From Bacillota bacterium (lineage in GTDB: Bacteria; Bacillota; Clostridia; Acetivibrionales; DTU013), in the NCBI GenBank assembly GCA_023411575.1, contig JAEYOP010000008.1, positions 1-64,000 of the forward strand: a stretch of DNA of 64,000 bases. The letters are read 5' to 3'. The position numbers and the translations under genes were made by a program. Positions 25,700 to 34,800 of this stretch are shown piece after piece (position 1 is the first letter of the stretch; the number at the start of each line of letters is the position of its first letter). The notes beneath the pieces were generated by a model. The model was not told the origin of the DNA and did no database searches. It saw only the letters and a program-made list of their open reading frames with translations.

Positions 25700-26776
25700 A
25701 TGAAAATGACATTCAGATGGTTTGGTGAAAATTCCGACAGCATCACCCTCGACAAGGTCCGGCAAATTCCCGGAAAGCCCGGAATCGTCAGCGCTTTGTT
25801 CGATATCCCGGTAGGAGAGGTCTGGCCGGTTGAAAAAATAGGGGCCCTGAAGAGGACGGTCGAAGAGGCCGGCCTTGAGCTGGAGGTTATAGAAAGCGTA
25901 AACATTCATGACGATATCAAGATCGGCTTGCCCACGAGGGACCGTTATATTGAAAATTACAGGCAGACGCTGAAAAACCTGGCCAAGTTCGGAATCAAGG
26001 TCGTCTGCTATAATTTTATGCCTGTGTTCGACTGGACCCGCTCGGAGCTGTCCATGGAGCTGCCCGACGGTTCCTTTGCCATGGCCTATGAGGCGGACAA
26101 GGTGGAAAAGGTGGATCCCCGCAGGCTGGTCGAAAGCATGGAGGCCATGTCGAACGGGTTCGACCTGCCGGGCTGGGAACCGGAAAGACTGGCAAAGCTC
26201 AAGGAGCTGTTCGAGCTTTACAGCAGTGTGGACGAGGACCAACTGGCCGCGAACCTGAAATATTTTCTGGAAGGGATCATTCCGGTATGCGAGGAGGCCG
26301 ACATCAAGATGGCCATTCACCCGGATGATCCGCCATGGCCGATTTTCGGCCTTCCCAGGATCGTCAGGAACCACGCGGACATGGAGAGGATCATCAACAT
26401 GGTGGATAGTCCATATAACGGACTTACCTTGTGCAGCGGCTGCCTGGGCGCCACCTGCGACAATGATATCCCGGCGATGATCCGGTATTTCGGCGGCAAG
26501 GGAAGGATTCATTTCGGGCATGTGAGAAACATCAAGATCCATTCGCCGGGCAATTTCAACGAAACCTCCCATCTGACGTCGGATGGCTCGCTGGACATGT
26601 TCGAAATCATGAAGGCCTACCACGACATCGGCTTTACCGGTTACATCCGGCCCGACCACGGCAGGATGGTCTGGGGGGAAACGGGAAGGCCCGGGTACGG
26701 GCTGTACGACCGCGCAATGGGAATCACCTATCTCAACGGACTGTGGGAAGCCATCGGCAGGATGAAACAGCTATAG
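25700..26776 (+). CDS. uxuA: Mannonate dehydratase
   Basis: UxuA dehydrates D-mannonate to 2-keto-3-deoxygluconate in glucuronate catabolism. The protein is 358 residues, the expected size. It has the N-terminal MTFRWFGENSDSITLDKVRQ, VCYNFMPVFDWTRSEL, the metal-site segments MAIHPDDPPWPIFGLPRI and CSGCLGATCDNDIP, HFGHVRNIK and YIRPDHGRM, giving the His, Cys and Asp ligands of the Mn/Fe site. AAAGGAGAA precedes the ATG. It forms a two-gene operon with uxuB and is closed by a clear terminator. No isomerase (uxaC), KDG kinase or transporter is adjacent. Confidence 0.95.
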   Translation: MKMTFRWFGENSDSITLDKVRQIPGKPGIVSALFDIPVGEVWPVEKIGALKRTVEEAGLELEVIESVNIHDDIKIGLPTRDRYIENYRQTLKNLAKFGIKVVCYNFMPVFDWTRSELSMELPDGSFAMAYEADKVEKVDPRRLVESMEAMSNGFDLPGWEPERLAKLKELFELYSSVDEDQLAANLKYFLEGIIPVCEEADIKMAIHPDDPPWPIFGLPRIVRNHADMERIINMVDSPYNGLTLCSGCLGATCDNDIPAMIRYFGGKGRIHFGHVRNIKIHSPGNFNETSHLTSDGSLDMFEIMKAYHDIGFTGYIRPDHGRMVWGETGRPGYGLYDRAMGITYLNGLWEAIGRMKQL

Positions 26777-26875
26777 AAGTTTGTAGGCGTTCCTCCCGAA
26801 GGATTGCCGCCGTGACGATCCTCCCAAGCGATTACTGCCACAAACCACCGCAGCAAGCGGCTGCTATTGCATCGA

Positions 26876-26920
26876 ACCACCCCGGAATCATTAATAAAAT
26901 GAATGGTTTCGGGGTTTTTA
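26876..26920 (+). terminator. Terminator of the uxuBA operon
   Basis: CCCCG (26880-26884) with CGGGG (26910-26914), extended inward by an imperfect AATCATT/AATGGTT pairing, and followed by TTTTTAT. Confidence 0.75.
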
Positions 26921-27025
26921 TCCGCCCGGAGCTTTTATTTTTCGCCCCTCTATGCTAATATTGTAAGGAGAAAGTGCAGGGCATGCCCTCATCGAATCGG
27001 GGCAGGGAGCCCGAAAGGCTGACAG

Positions 27026-27904
27026 ATGTTCGGTTACATTGTTCCGGAAAAGCCGGAAATGAAGATAAAAGAGTATGAGCTGTTCCGGGCGTATTACTGC
27101 GGGGTATGCAAGTCCATCGGCAAACGGCTCGGCCAGTTGGAACGGTTCACCCTGAATTATGATTCCGCTTTCCTGGCGGTGCTGTTGTCGGCGGCTGCAG
27201 GAGAGCGCATCAAGGTTCAGAGGATGCGCTGCGTGGCCCATCCCGTGGAAAAAAGGCATATTATCAGGGACAGCGCGATTATAGATTATGCCTCAGACTT
27301 TAATATATTGCTGGCGTATTATAATTTGCAGGATAAACGCAGGGACGACGGCGGACTTGTTCCGGTTTCCGCAATGGCTGTCCTGCATAGGGCATTTAAA
27401 AAATTAAGGAAAAAATATGCTCAAAAGTGTGATATTATAGAAATGCGGCTAAACGAACTCGTACAGCTTGAAAAAGCCGGCTGCGATTCCATGGACAGGG
27501 CTGCGGAGCCTTTTGCGAAGCTGATGGAGGAAGTGACGGCGTACGAGCCCCTTTGTACGGAAGAGAAACACGACAGGACATTAAGATGGATCGGATACAA
27601 CCTGGGGAAATGGATTTACCTGCTGGACGCTTTTGACGACCTGGAGAAGGATATCAAGACGAAGAGCTACAATCCGTTGGTCTGCCAGTATAAGTACAAG
27701 GGCGGGGACCTAGCGGAATTCAGGACTCAGATACGGGACAAGGTGGAGTTCAACCTGACCTATTCGCTGAACGAAATTTCCCGGGCGTTTGAATTATTGG
27801 ACGTAAAGGCAAATAAAGAAATTCTGGAAAACATAATATATATGGGAATGCTTCGAAAAACAGAAAAAATACTTGGAACAGGGAGTTGTAGCAAAGTTGA
27901 ATAA
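27026..27904 (+). CDS. DUF5685 family protein
   Basis: The protein is 292 residues, beginning MFGYIVPEKPEMKIKEYELF then RAYYCGVCKSIGKRLGQ, which is characteristic of DUF5685. It is mainly helical with scattered Cys and His residues and no signal or clear membrane helix. Motifs such as DYASDFNILLAYYNLQDK and LGKWIYLLDAFDDLEKDIK, with paired Asp residues, recall helical all-alpha enzymes, but function is unknown. The next gene, a J-domain protein, starts 8 bases before its end. The pair is therefore translationally coupled and probably works together, perhaps with the J-protein recruiting Hsp70 to this product. Confidence 0.75.
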   Translation: MFGYIVPEKPEMKIKEYELFRAYYCGVCKSIGKRLGQLERFTLNYDSAFLAVLLSAAAGERIKVQRMRCVAHPVEKRHIIRDSAIIDYASDFNILLAYYNLQDKRRDDGGLVPVSAMAVLHRAFKKLRKKYAQKCDIIEMRLNELVQLEKAGCDSMDRAAEPFAKLMEEVTAYEPLCTEEKHDRTLRWIGYNLGKWIYLLDAFDDLEKDIKTKSYNPLVCQYKYKGGDLAEFRTQIRDKVEFNLTYSLNEISRAFELLDVKANKEILENIIYMGMLRKTEKILGTGSCSKVE

Positions 27905-28526
27905 TCCGTATGAGGTGCTTGGAATCAAAGAAGGGTCGAGTGAGGACGAAATTAAGAAGGCGTACCGGGAGCTGGTCAAGAAATATCACCCCGACCAGTA
28001 CCAGGATAACCCGCTTTCCAGACTGGCCGAAGAAAAACTGAGAGAAATCAATGAGGCCTATGATTATCTTATGAAAAATCCGTCGCCGAAGAGGCAAACA
28101 GCCTACGGCGGGGGCGGCGGAGGCGGTGGGAGCAGGAGCTGGAACGGCCAGGGCGATCTGGATTTTTTCAACCAGGTGAAGTCCCACATCAACAGCGGCA
28201 ACATCAAGCTTGCGGAAGACATGCTCGAGAGCAGCGGAAACCGCACCGCGCCGTGGTATTACCTGAAGGGCCTGATATTCATGCGCAGGGGCTGGTACGA
28301 CGAAGCATACAACCACATGCAGACCGCTGTCAATATGGACCCGTCCAATTATGAGTACAGGAATGCACTGAACAGGATGAGCCAGTCCAATAACGCATAC
28401 CGGGCGAATTCCTTCAACAGGGGATACAATGCGCGTAATCCGGACCTTTGCACCATTTGCCAATGCCTGTGGTGTTCCGACTGTTGCTGCGAATGCAGCG
28501 GCGGGGACCTGATCAGCTGCTGCTGA
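27897..28526 (+). CDS. J-domain protein with TPR-like region and Cys-rich tail
   Basis: The protein is 209 residues. The N-terminal J domain has NPYEVLGIKEGSSEDEIKKA and the obligatory HPD (KKYHPDQY), so it can stimulate a DnaK ATPase. A glycine run follows (eight Gly), then a helical region with TPR character (WYYLKGLIFMRRGWYDEAY). The tail packs ten Cys into its last 27 residues, suggesting metal binding. It lacks the DnaJ zinc-finger and substrate domains, so it is a type C J-protein. The TTG at 27897 is 11 bases after GGGAG; a TTG at 27873 is an alternative without a site. Confidence 0.85.
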   Translation: MNNPYEVLGIKEGSSEDEIKKAYRELVKKYHPDQYQDNPLSRLAEEKLREINEAYDYLMKNPSPKRQTAYGGGGGGGGSRSWNGQGDLDFFNQVKSHINSGNIKLAEDMLESSGNRTAPWYYLKGLIFMRRGWYDEAYNHMQTAVNMDPSNYEYRNALNRMSQSNNAYRANSFNRGYNARNPDLCTICQCLWCSDCCCECSGGDLISCC

Positions 28527-28557
28527 TCGGAACCTTTACCATGCCGGGAGGAGATCG

Positions 28558-29085
28558 ATGAAGAGAAATTCCCTGGAAACGAAAAAAATCGCCCTGAACG
28601 GGATTCTTGGAGCGCTTGCGGTGATATGCGTCCTGCTGGCGGCCATACTGCCCACCAACAAGATTTCCCTTTTCGCGCTGAGCTCCTTTTTTGTCGCGGT
28701 TTCCATCCTGGAAACCGGTGCGAGGGCGGGGTGGATTTTTTATGCTGCGACAAGCCTGCTGGCCTTGATCGTTGTGCCGGATAAGCTGGGAGTCATCCCC
28801 TACGCGGTCTTTTTCGGATTATATGGTATAATTAAATTTTACATTGAAAAACTGGATAAAATCATAGTAGAGTATATATTGAAATATGTTTATTTCAACG
28901 CATGCGTTGCTGTTGCGGTATTAACTGTGAAAGAGCTTTTCATGCACGATATCGTCATAAGCGATAAGATACCGTGGTGGCTGCTGATCCTTGCGCTTGA
29001 AGTTGTATTTTTCATCTACGATTATGTTTACACCCTGTTCATTCATTATTACAGGGACAGGTTGAAGCCCAAACTAAAGCTGTAG
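28558..29085 (+). CDS. Uncharacterised polytopic membrane protein
   Basis: The protein is 175 residues with about five hydrophobic helices (GALAVICVLLAAILPTNK, LFALSSFFVAVSILE, IFYAATSLLALIVVP, WWLLILALEVVFFIYDYVYT). The N-terminus is basic (MKRNSLETKKIALNG), as in small substrate-binding membrane proteins of ECF type. No family motif is certain. GGGAGGAG precedes the ATG. It sits 31 bases after the J-protein gene and 24 before mutS2, probably in one transcript. Confidence 0.65.
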   Translation: MKRNSLETKKIALNGILGALAVICVLLAAILPTNKISLFALSSFFVAVSILETGARAGWIFYAATSLLALIVVPDKLGVIPYAVFFGLYGIIKFYIEKLDKIIVEYILKYVYFNACVAVAVLTVKELFMHDIVISDKIPWWLLILALEVVFFIYDYVYTLFIHYYRDRLKPKLKL

Positions 29086-29109
29086 CCGGCCGGAAGGAAC
29101 GAAAAATTT

Positions 29110-31530
29110 ATGGAAGACAGAACAATTCGAATACTTGAATTTGATAAAATCGGTAAAAGACTTTCCGGATTGTGTGCTTCCGAACTTGGCAAAGAGCTTG
29201 CCGACGAACTTCAGCCGGAAACGGACTATTTCAAAATCAGCAGGATGCTGAAAGAGACCACCGACGCCGTGGACTACGTTATAAGAAGGGGAAGCCCTCC
29301 GCTCGGAGGCTTTCACGATATCCGCAGCAGCCTGAGACGGGTTGAAATGGGCTCCATCCTGGGCCCGGCGGAACTGCTCCATGTGGCCGATACCCTGCGT
29401 GCCGCCAGAAACCTGAAAAACTATTCTTCCGTCGCGGCGCCGAAGGATTCCGAAGAAACGAACTATATCGCCGGTCTGATCTCCTCGGTCGAATCCAACA
29501 AACGGATCGAGGACAGGATCAACCTTGCCATTGTCAGTGAAGAGGAGATTTCCGACAGCGCCAGCCCCGCTCTGGCCAATATCCGCAGGCAGATAAAGGA
29601 CCAGCAGAACAACATCAAGGAAAAGCTGAACAGCATGATCCGGTCCTCCAAATATCAGAAAATGATGCAGGAATCCATCGTCACCCTGAGGGGCGACCGG
29701 TATGTGGTGCCGGTCAAGGCGGAATTCCGGAACGATGTGCCGGGTCTGGTGCACGATTCCTCCGCCAGCGGCGCGACAATTTTCGTGGAACCCATGGCGG
29801 TGGTGGAAGCCAACAACAACATAAAGCAGCTGAGCATCAAAGAGCAGCTCGAAATAGAACGGATTCTTGCCGAACTGACGGCGGACGTATCAGGCATCGT
29901 TGTGGGGCTGAAGGCCAATATGGAGCTGTTCGCCGCCATCGACTTCGCCTTTGCCAAGGCCAAGCTGAGCCTTGACCTGAAATGCGTCTGCCCGAAACTG
30001 AACAATGAAAAGCGGATTCATATCAAAAAGGGAAGACATCCGCTGCTGGACGGCAAAACCGTGGTGCCCATCAGTCTGTGGGCCGGCGAACGCTTTAATA
30101 CCCTGGTTGTTACCGGACCCAACACCGGTGGCAAGACCGTTACGCTGAAAACCCTGGGCATTTTCACGCTGATGGCCCAGTCCGGCCTTCATATTCCGGC
30201 GGCCGAAGGAACGGAATTAAGCATCTTCCAGCGCATTTTTGCGGACATCGGGGACGAGCAAAGCATTGAGCAGAGTCTCAGCACCTTTTCGTCCCATATG
30301 AAAAACATCGTAAAAATTCTTGCCGAAGCGGATGAAAACTCCCTGATCCTGTTTGATGAACTCGGGGCGGGTACAGATCCGACGGAAGGCGCTGCTCTGG
30401 CCATGGCCATTCTGGAGAAGCTTCATGGCCTCGGCGCCATTACGGTCGCCACCACCCACTACAGCGAACTGAAGGTGTATGCGCTTACTACGGAAGGCGT
30501 GGAAAACGCCTGCTGCGAATTTGATGTGGAAACCCTCCGCCCGACTTACAACCTGCTGATCGGCGTTCCGGGAAAGAGCAACGCTTTTGCCATATCCAGA
30601 AGGCTGGGCCTGCAGGAGGGCGTGCTGGAGAAGGCGAAGGAATTCCTGTCGAGGGAGGAAATCGAGTTCGAAGACATCCTGATGTCCATCGAAAAGAACA
30701 GGACCGATTCGGAAAAGGAAAAGCTGCGGGCAGAACAGTACCGCCTTGAAATAGAAGGGCTGAAGAAGGAGCTGGAGGGCCAGAAGCAAAAGCTGGACGC
30801 CCAGAAGGACAAGCTTTTGAGAGAGGCCAGGGAGGAAGCACGAAAGCTCCTGCTGGATGCGAAGCAGGACGTCGAAAGCATGCTGGAAGAAATGAGGCGG
30901 GCCGCAAAAGAGCACGACGAAAATCTAAGGAATAAAGCCGCCGAAGAAGTAAAAGCGCGTCTGAGAAACAACATAAACGGACTGGAAGGGGCGATTTCCG
31001 AGAGCCTCTTTCCGCGCCAGGGCTACGCCAAGCCGCCGGAGAACCTGAAGCCCGGCGACAGTGTCCTGATTGTAAACCTCAATCAGAAGGGTACTGTCGT
31101 CACGCCGCCGGACAAAGACGGCGAGGCTTTGATTCAGGCGGGCATTATGAAAATCAATGTCCATGTGACCAACCTCAAGCTTGTGGACGAACAGACGGCC
31201 GAGACCAAAAAGAGCGGCGCGGGCCGGATTGGCGTGTCCAAATCCATGAACATTTCCTCCCAGGTGGAAATATCCAAGGTATTGAATATTTCCACCCAGG
31301 TGGATATCCGGGGAGCGAACGTAGACGAAGCGGTGGAGATTCTCGGTAAATTCCTGGACGATGCCGCTATAGCGGGCCTGTCGGAAGTGACAGTCATACA
31401 CGGCAAAGGGACCGGTATGCTGCGCAACGGCGTGCATCAGTACCTGAAGTCCAATAGCCATGTCAAGTCATACAGGCTTGGGAAATATGGCGAGGGTGAA
31501 AACGGGGTTACTGTGGTGTCGATGAGATGA
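29110..31530 (+). CDS. mutS2: MutS2 family ATPase/endonuclease
   Basis: The protein is 806 residues, close to the family norm. The N-terminal core and clamp domains precede the MutS ATPase with Walker A VVTGPNTGGKTVTLKTLG, FADIGDEQSIEQSLSTFSSH and Walker B LILFDELGAGTDPTEGAAL. A long charged coiled coil follows (about residues 525-620), a KOW-like region, and the C-terminal Smr nuclease domain (VDIRGANVDEAVEILG, VIHGKGTGMLRNGVHQYL). MutS2 lacks the mismatch-recognition domain; it is linked to suppression of recombination and to collided-ribosome rescue in Bacillus. AAGGA precedes the ATG. Confidence 0.95.
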   Translation: MEDRTIRILEFDKIGKRLSGLCASELGKELADELQPETDYFKISRMLKETTDAVDYVIRRGSPPLGGFHDIRSSLRRVEMGSILGPAELLHVADTLRAARNLKNYSSVAAPKDSEETNYIAGLISSVESNKRIEDRINLAIVSEEEISDSASPALANIRRQIKDQQNNIKEKLNSMIRSSKYQKMMQESIVTLRGDRYVVPVKAEFRNDVPGLVHDSSASGATIFVEPMAVVEANNNIKQLSIKEQLEIERILAELTADVSGIVVGLKANMELFAAIDFAFAKAKLSLDLKCVCPKLNNEKRIHIKKGRHPLLDGKTVVPISLWAGERFNTLVVTGPNTGGKTVTLKTLGIFTLMAQSGLHIPAAEGTELSIFQRIFADIGDEQSIEQSLSTFSSHMKNIVKILAEADENSLILFDELGAGTDPTEGAALAMAILEKLHGLGAITVATTHYSELKVYALTTEGVENACCEFDVETLRPTYNLLIGVPGKSNAFAISRRLGLQEGVLEKAKEFLSREEIEFEDILMSIEKNRTDSEKEKLRAEQYRLEIEGLKKELEGQKQKLDAQKDKLLREAREEARKLLLDAKQDVESMLEEMRRAAKEHDENLRNKAAEEVKARLRNNINGLEGAISESLFPRQGYAKPPENLKPGDSVLIVNLNQKGTVVTPPDKDGEALIQAGIMKINVHVTNLKLVDEQTAETKKSGAGRIGVSKSMNISSQVEISKVLNISTQVDIRGANVDEAVEILGKFLDDAAIAGLSEVTVIHGKGTGMLRNGVHQYLKSNSHVKSYRLGKYGEGENGVTVVSMR

Positions 31531-31775
31531 GGAACAGAGACGGACGGGAAATCGGACTTGGGAAATATAGTCCGAAGGAATAGCCTGAGCGCCAATAATA
31601 AAGCAGTTTTCATTTCCCTTTTCGCGCGCGTGGGAGCCATTCTACTCAATGGAAAAGAATGGGATTTCATCGAAGATGGTGGGAAATAATGTTACATTTT
31701 CATTACATTTCTGTCGTAGGATGCAGTAAAATCAAGCATTATCCATAAAATTAACAAAACTTTACATATCTTCTC

Positions 31776-31804
31776 TTGTATTACCGCATGAAAAACAATA
31801 TAAT
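31776..31804 (+). promoter_or_regulatory. Strong candidate promoter of the NRPS operon
   Basis: TTGTAT (31776-31781) and a perfect TATAAT (31799-31804) have exactly 17 bases between them, about 60 bases before the NRPS start. Confidence 0.7.
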
Positions 31805-31863
31805 ATCTCTGTATAAGTATTATGTAGCCTTATTTTACTAAAGATAATTACGAGGTGACTGCC

Positions 31864-34800
31864 TTGGAAGACAACGTCATTTACTATCCGCTTACCCATC
31901 CACAGAAAGGGATTTGGTATACTGAGAAACTGTATCCTGGCACAAGCATTGGTAACATTGCTGCTACCTTAAAGCTAAAATACAAAGTTGATTATGATAT
32001 TCTCGCTCAGACAATCAATCTTATTATAAAGGACAATGATGCATTTCGACTAAGGTTTATAGAAAGAAATGGAGAACCTCTTCAGTATATTTCCGAGTAC
32101 GAATATCGAAAGATAGACTTTTTTGATTTTAGCAATACTGGAATAGAAGCACTCTATAATTGGGATTCGAAGCATGTTCAGACTCCTTTTCCTCTCGTTG
32201 ATTCGGATCTTATCTATTTTGCCATACTAAAAATCAATGAAAACGAATTCGGTGTATATTCGAAAATGCACCATTTGGTGTGCGATGGTTGGACGATGGT
32301 GCAATTGGGAAACCTGATCCAGAATTATTATTATAGAATTCAAAATGGACAGGAAATAGTGAAAAAGGAAAGCTATATCAGCTTTATGAAAGGGGAAGAA
32401 CAGTATTTAAAGTCGGAGCGGTTTCAAAAGGATAAAATATATTGGGAATCAAAATTTGATTCCGTATTTGAATTAACATCCCTGAAAAATAGTATATACA
32501 GAAAAGACATCAAAGCAAAAAGGAAGACGTTTGTTATACCAAATAAGTTCAGCTTGAAAATTCGTAACTATTGCAAAGAAAATAACGCATCAATTTTTTC
32601 CCTTTTTGTCGCTGCACTTTGCATGTATATAAACCGTGTTACGTCCAAAGAAGACATTATTATCGGAGTTCCCGTATTGAACAGAACCAATTCCCAGGAG
32701 AAAAATACTTCAGGGATGTTTGTCAGCACGATTCCATTAAGGGCATATGTGCGTGATGAGATGACATTCGGTGAATTCTCATCTGATATAACAAATCAAT
32801 GGTACTCTGCCTTGAGACATCAGAGATATCCCTTCGATTTGATTGCGAAAAAGGTAAGGGAGTACAATAAAAGCATGGACAAGCTTTATGATATTTCCTT
32901 ATCCTATCAAAACGCAAAGTTGGTTAAAGACGGGGATGTGAATAAGGAAGAAGGTCGTTGGCATTTTAATGGTTACCAGACGGAATCCCTGTATATCCAC
33001 GTAAATGACAGAGAAGACGACGGGAATATTATCCTTGACTTGGACTATCACTCGGATTTATTCAATGCGAAAGAAGTAGAATTCATATATGATCATATAA
33101 TACGGTTATTATGGCATGCGCTTGATAACCCGAAAAGGCAAATTGGCTTTATTGAAATGATTTCCGAAAGGGAGAAGCAAAAGATTCTCTTTGATTTTAA
33201 CAATACATCCGCTGAATATAATTCGGGAAAAACAATACAGGAATTATTCGAGGAACAGGTTGTCAAAACTCCTGATAAAACTGCATTAATATTTGAAGAT
33301 CAATCCATTACATATTCAGAATTAAATCGCAAGGCAAATGACTTGGCATTGTATTTAAGGAGGATTGGTGCAAAACAAAACACGATAATCGGTATCGTTA
33401 TTAGAAGGTCATTAGAGATGTTTATTTCCATATTGGCGGTTTTAAAGTCCGGTGGAGCATATCTGCCAATCGATCCGGAATACCCTGAAAACCGAATTTA
33501 TGATATGTTGTCAGATAGCAATGCAGCAATAATTTTAACTGGAAAATTGAGATTGAAAGTACCTCCTAATATAAAGACAATAATAAATGTGTTTGATTTT
33601 GAATTTTCAGGCCGAAACCATTCGAACCCCAGCATAACAAACAAAAGTAAAGATGCAGCCTATCTTATTTATACATCCGGGTCTACAGGGAAACCCAAAG
33701 GAGTGGTTATTGAGCATAAATCGGTGGTGAATTTTATTGATGGCATGGCAAAAATAATCGATTTCTCCAGTGATAAAACAATCCTTTCTTTGACAACGGT
33801 TTGTTTTGATATATTTGTATTGGAGTCCCTATTGCCATTAGCACGGGGAATGAAAATTGTCATAGCCAATGAGCAGCAACAAAAAATACCCAAATTGCTT
33901 TGTGAGATTATCGAAAAAAATAACGTAAATGTTCTGCAGATTACTCCATCCAGATTGCAACTTTTGCTAGTTTCTTTACCCCCAAATCATTATTTTACTA
34001 GTTTGACAGATATTCTGGTAGGAGGGGAGACATTTCCGGAGGCTATACTTGGCAGGATTTTGAGTTTATCCGGCGCTAATTTGTATAACGTTTATGGACC
34101 GACAGAAACAACGGTTTGGTCTACGGTAAAAAAAATTACGGATAAAGGAACAATAAATATTGGAAGGCCTATTCAGAATACTAAAGTTTACATTTTGGAC
34201 AAGAACTTGAATATAGTACCCATAGGCATCCCCGGGGAGATGTATATTGGGGGCGATGGGGTAGCAAGGGGATATCATAATAGATCCGAACTGAATAAAC
34301 TTAAGTTTATAGATAATCCGTTTGTTAAGAACGAAAAGATATACCGTACGGGTGATTTGGCTCGATTTTATCCGCAAGGCGAAATCCAGCATATGGGGCG
34401 CATTGACAATCAGATAAAAATTAATGGATTTCGAATAGAACTCGGTGAGATCGAACAGCGAATATTGGCATATAAAAATGTTAAGGAAGCTGCAGTAACT
34501 AACAAGTTTCGGAAGAATGGGAAAGCATATCTTTGTGCATATGTTGTTTCCGATAAAGAACTGGATTTTTCTGATCTGAAATCTCACTTACTTATGGAAT
34601 TGCCGTATTATATGATTCCGACAAGTTTTGTCAGATTGGACAGTATACCGACGACGCCAAATGGAAAAATTGACAGGAATTCATTGCCTGAAGCAAATGA
34701 TGAGACAGGGCTCAAAACAAAAAGTAAGGTAAGCCGGAATGATGTTGATAAAAAATTGATCAACGCATGGAGCAAGGTTTTTAAAGATGAAAATGTCGAT

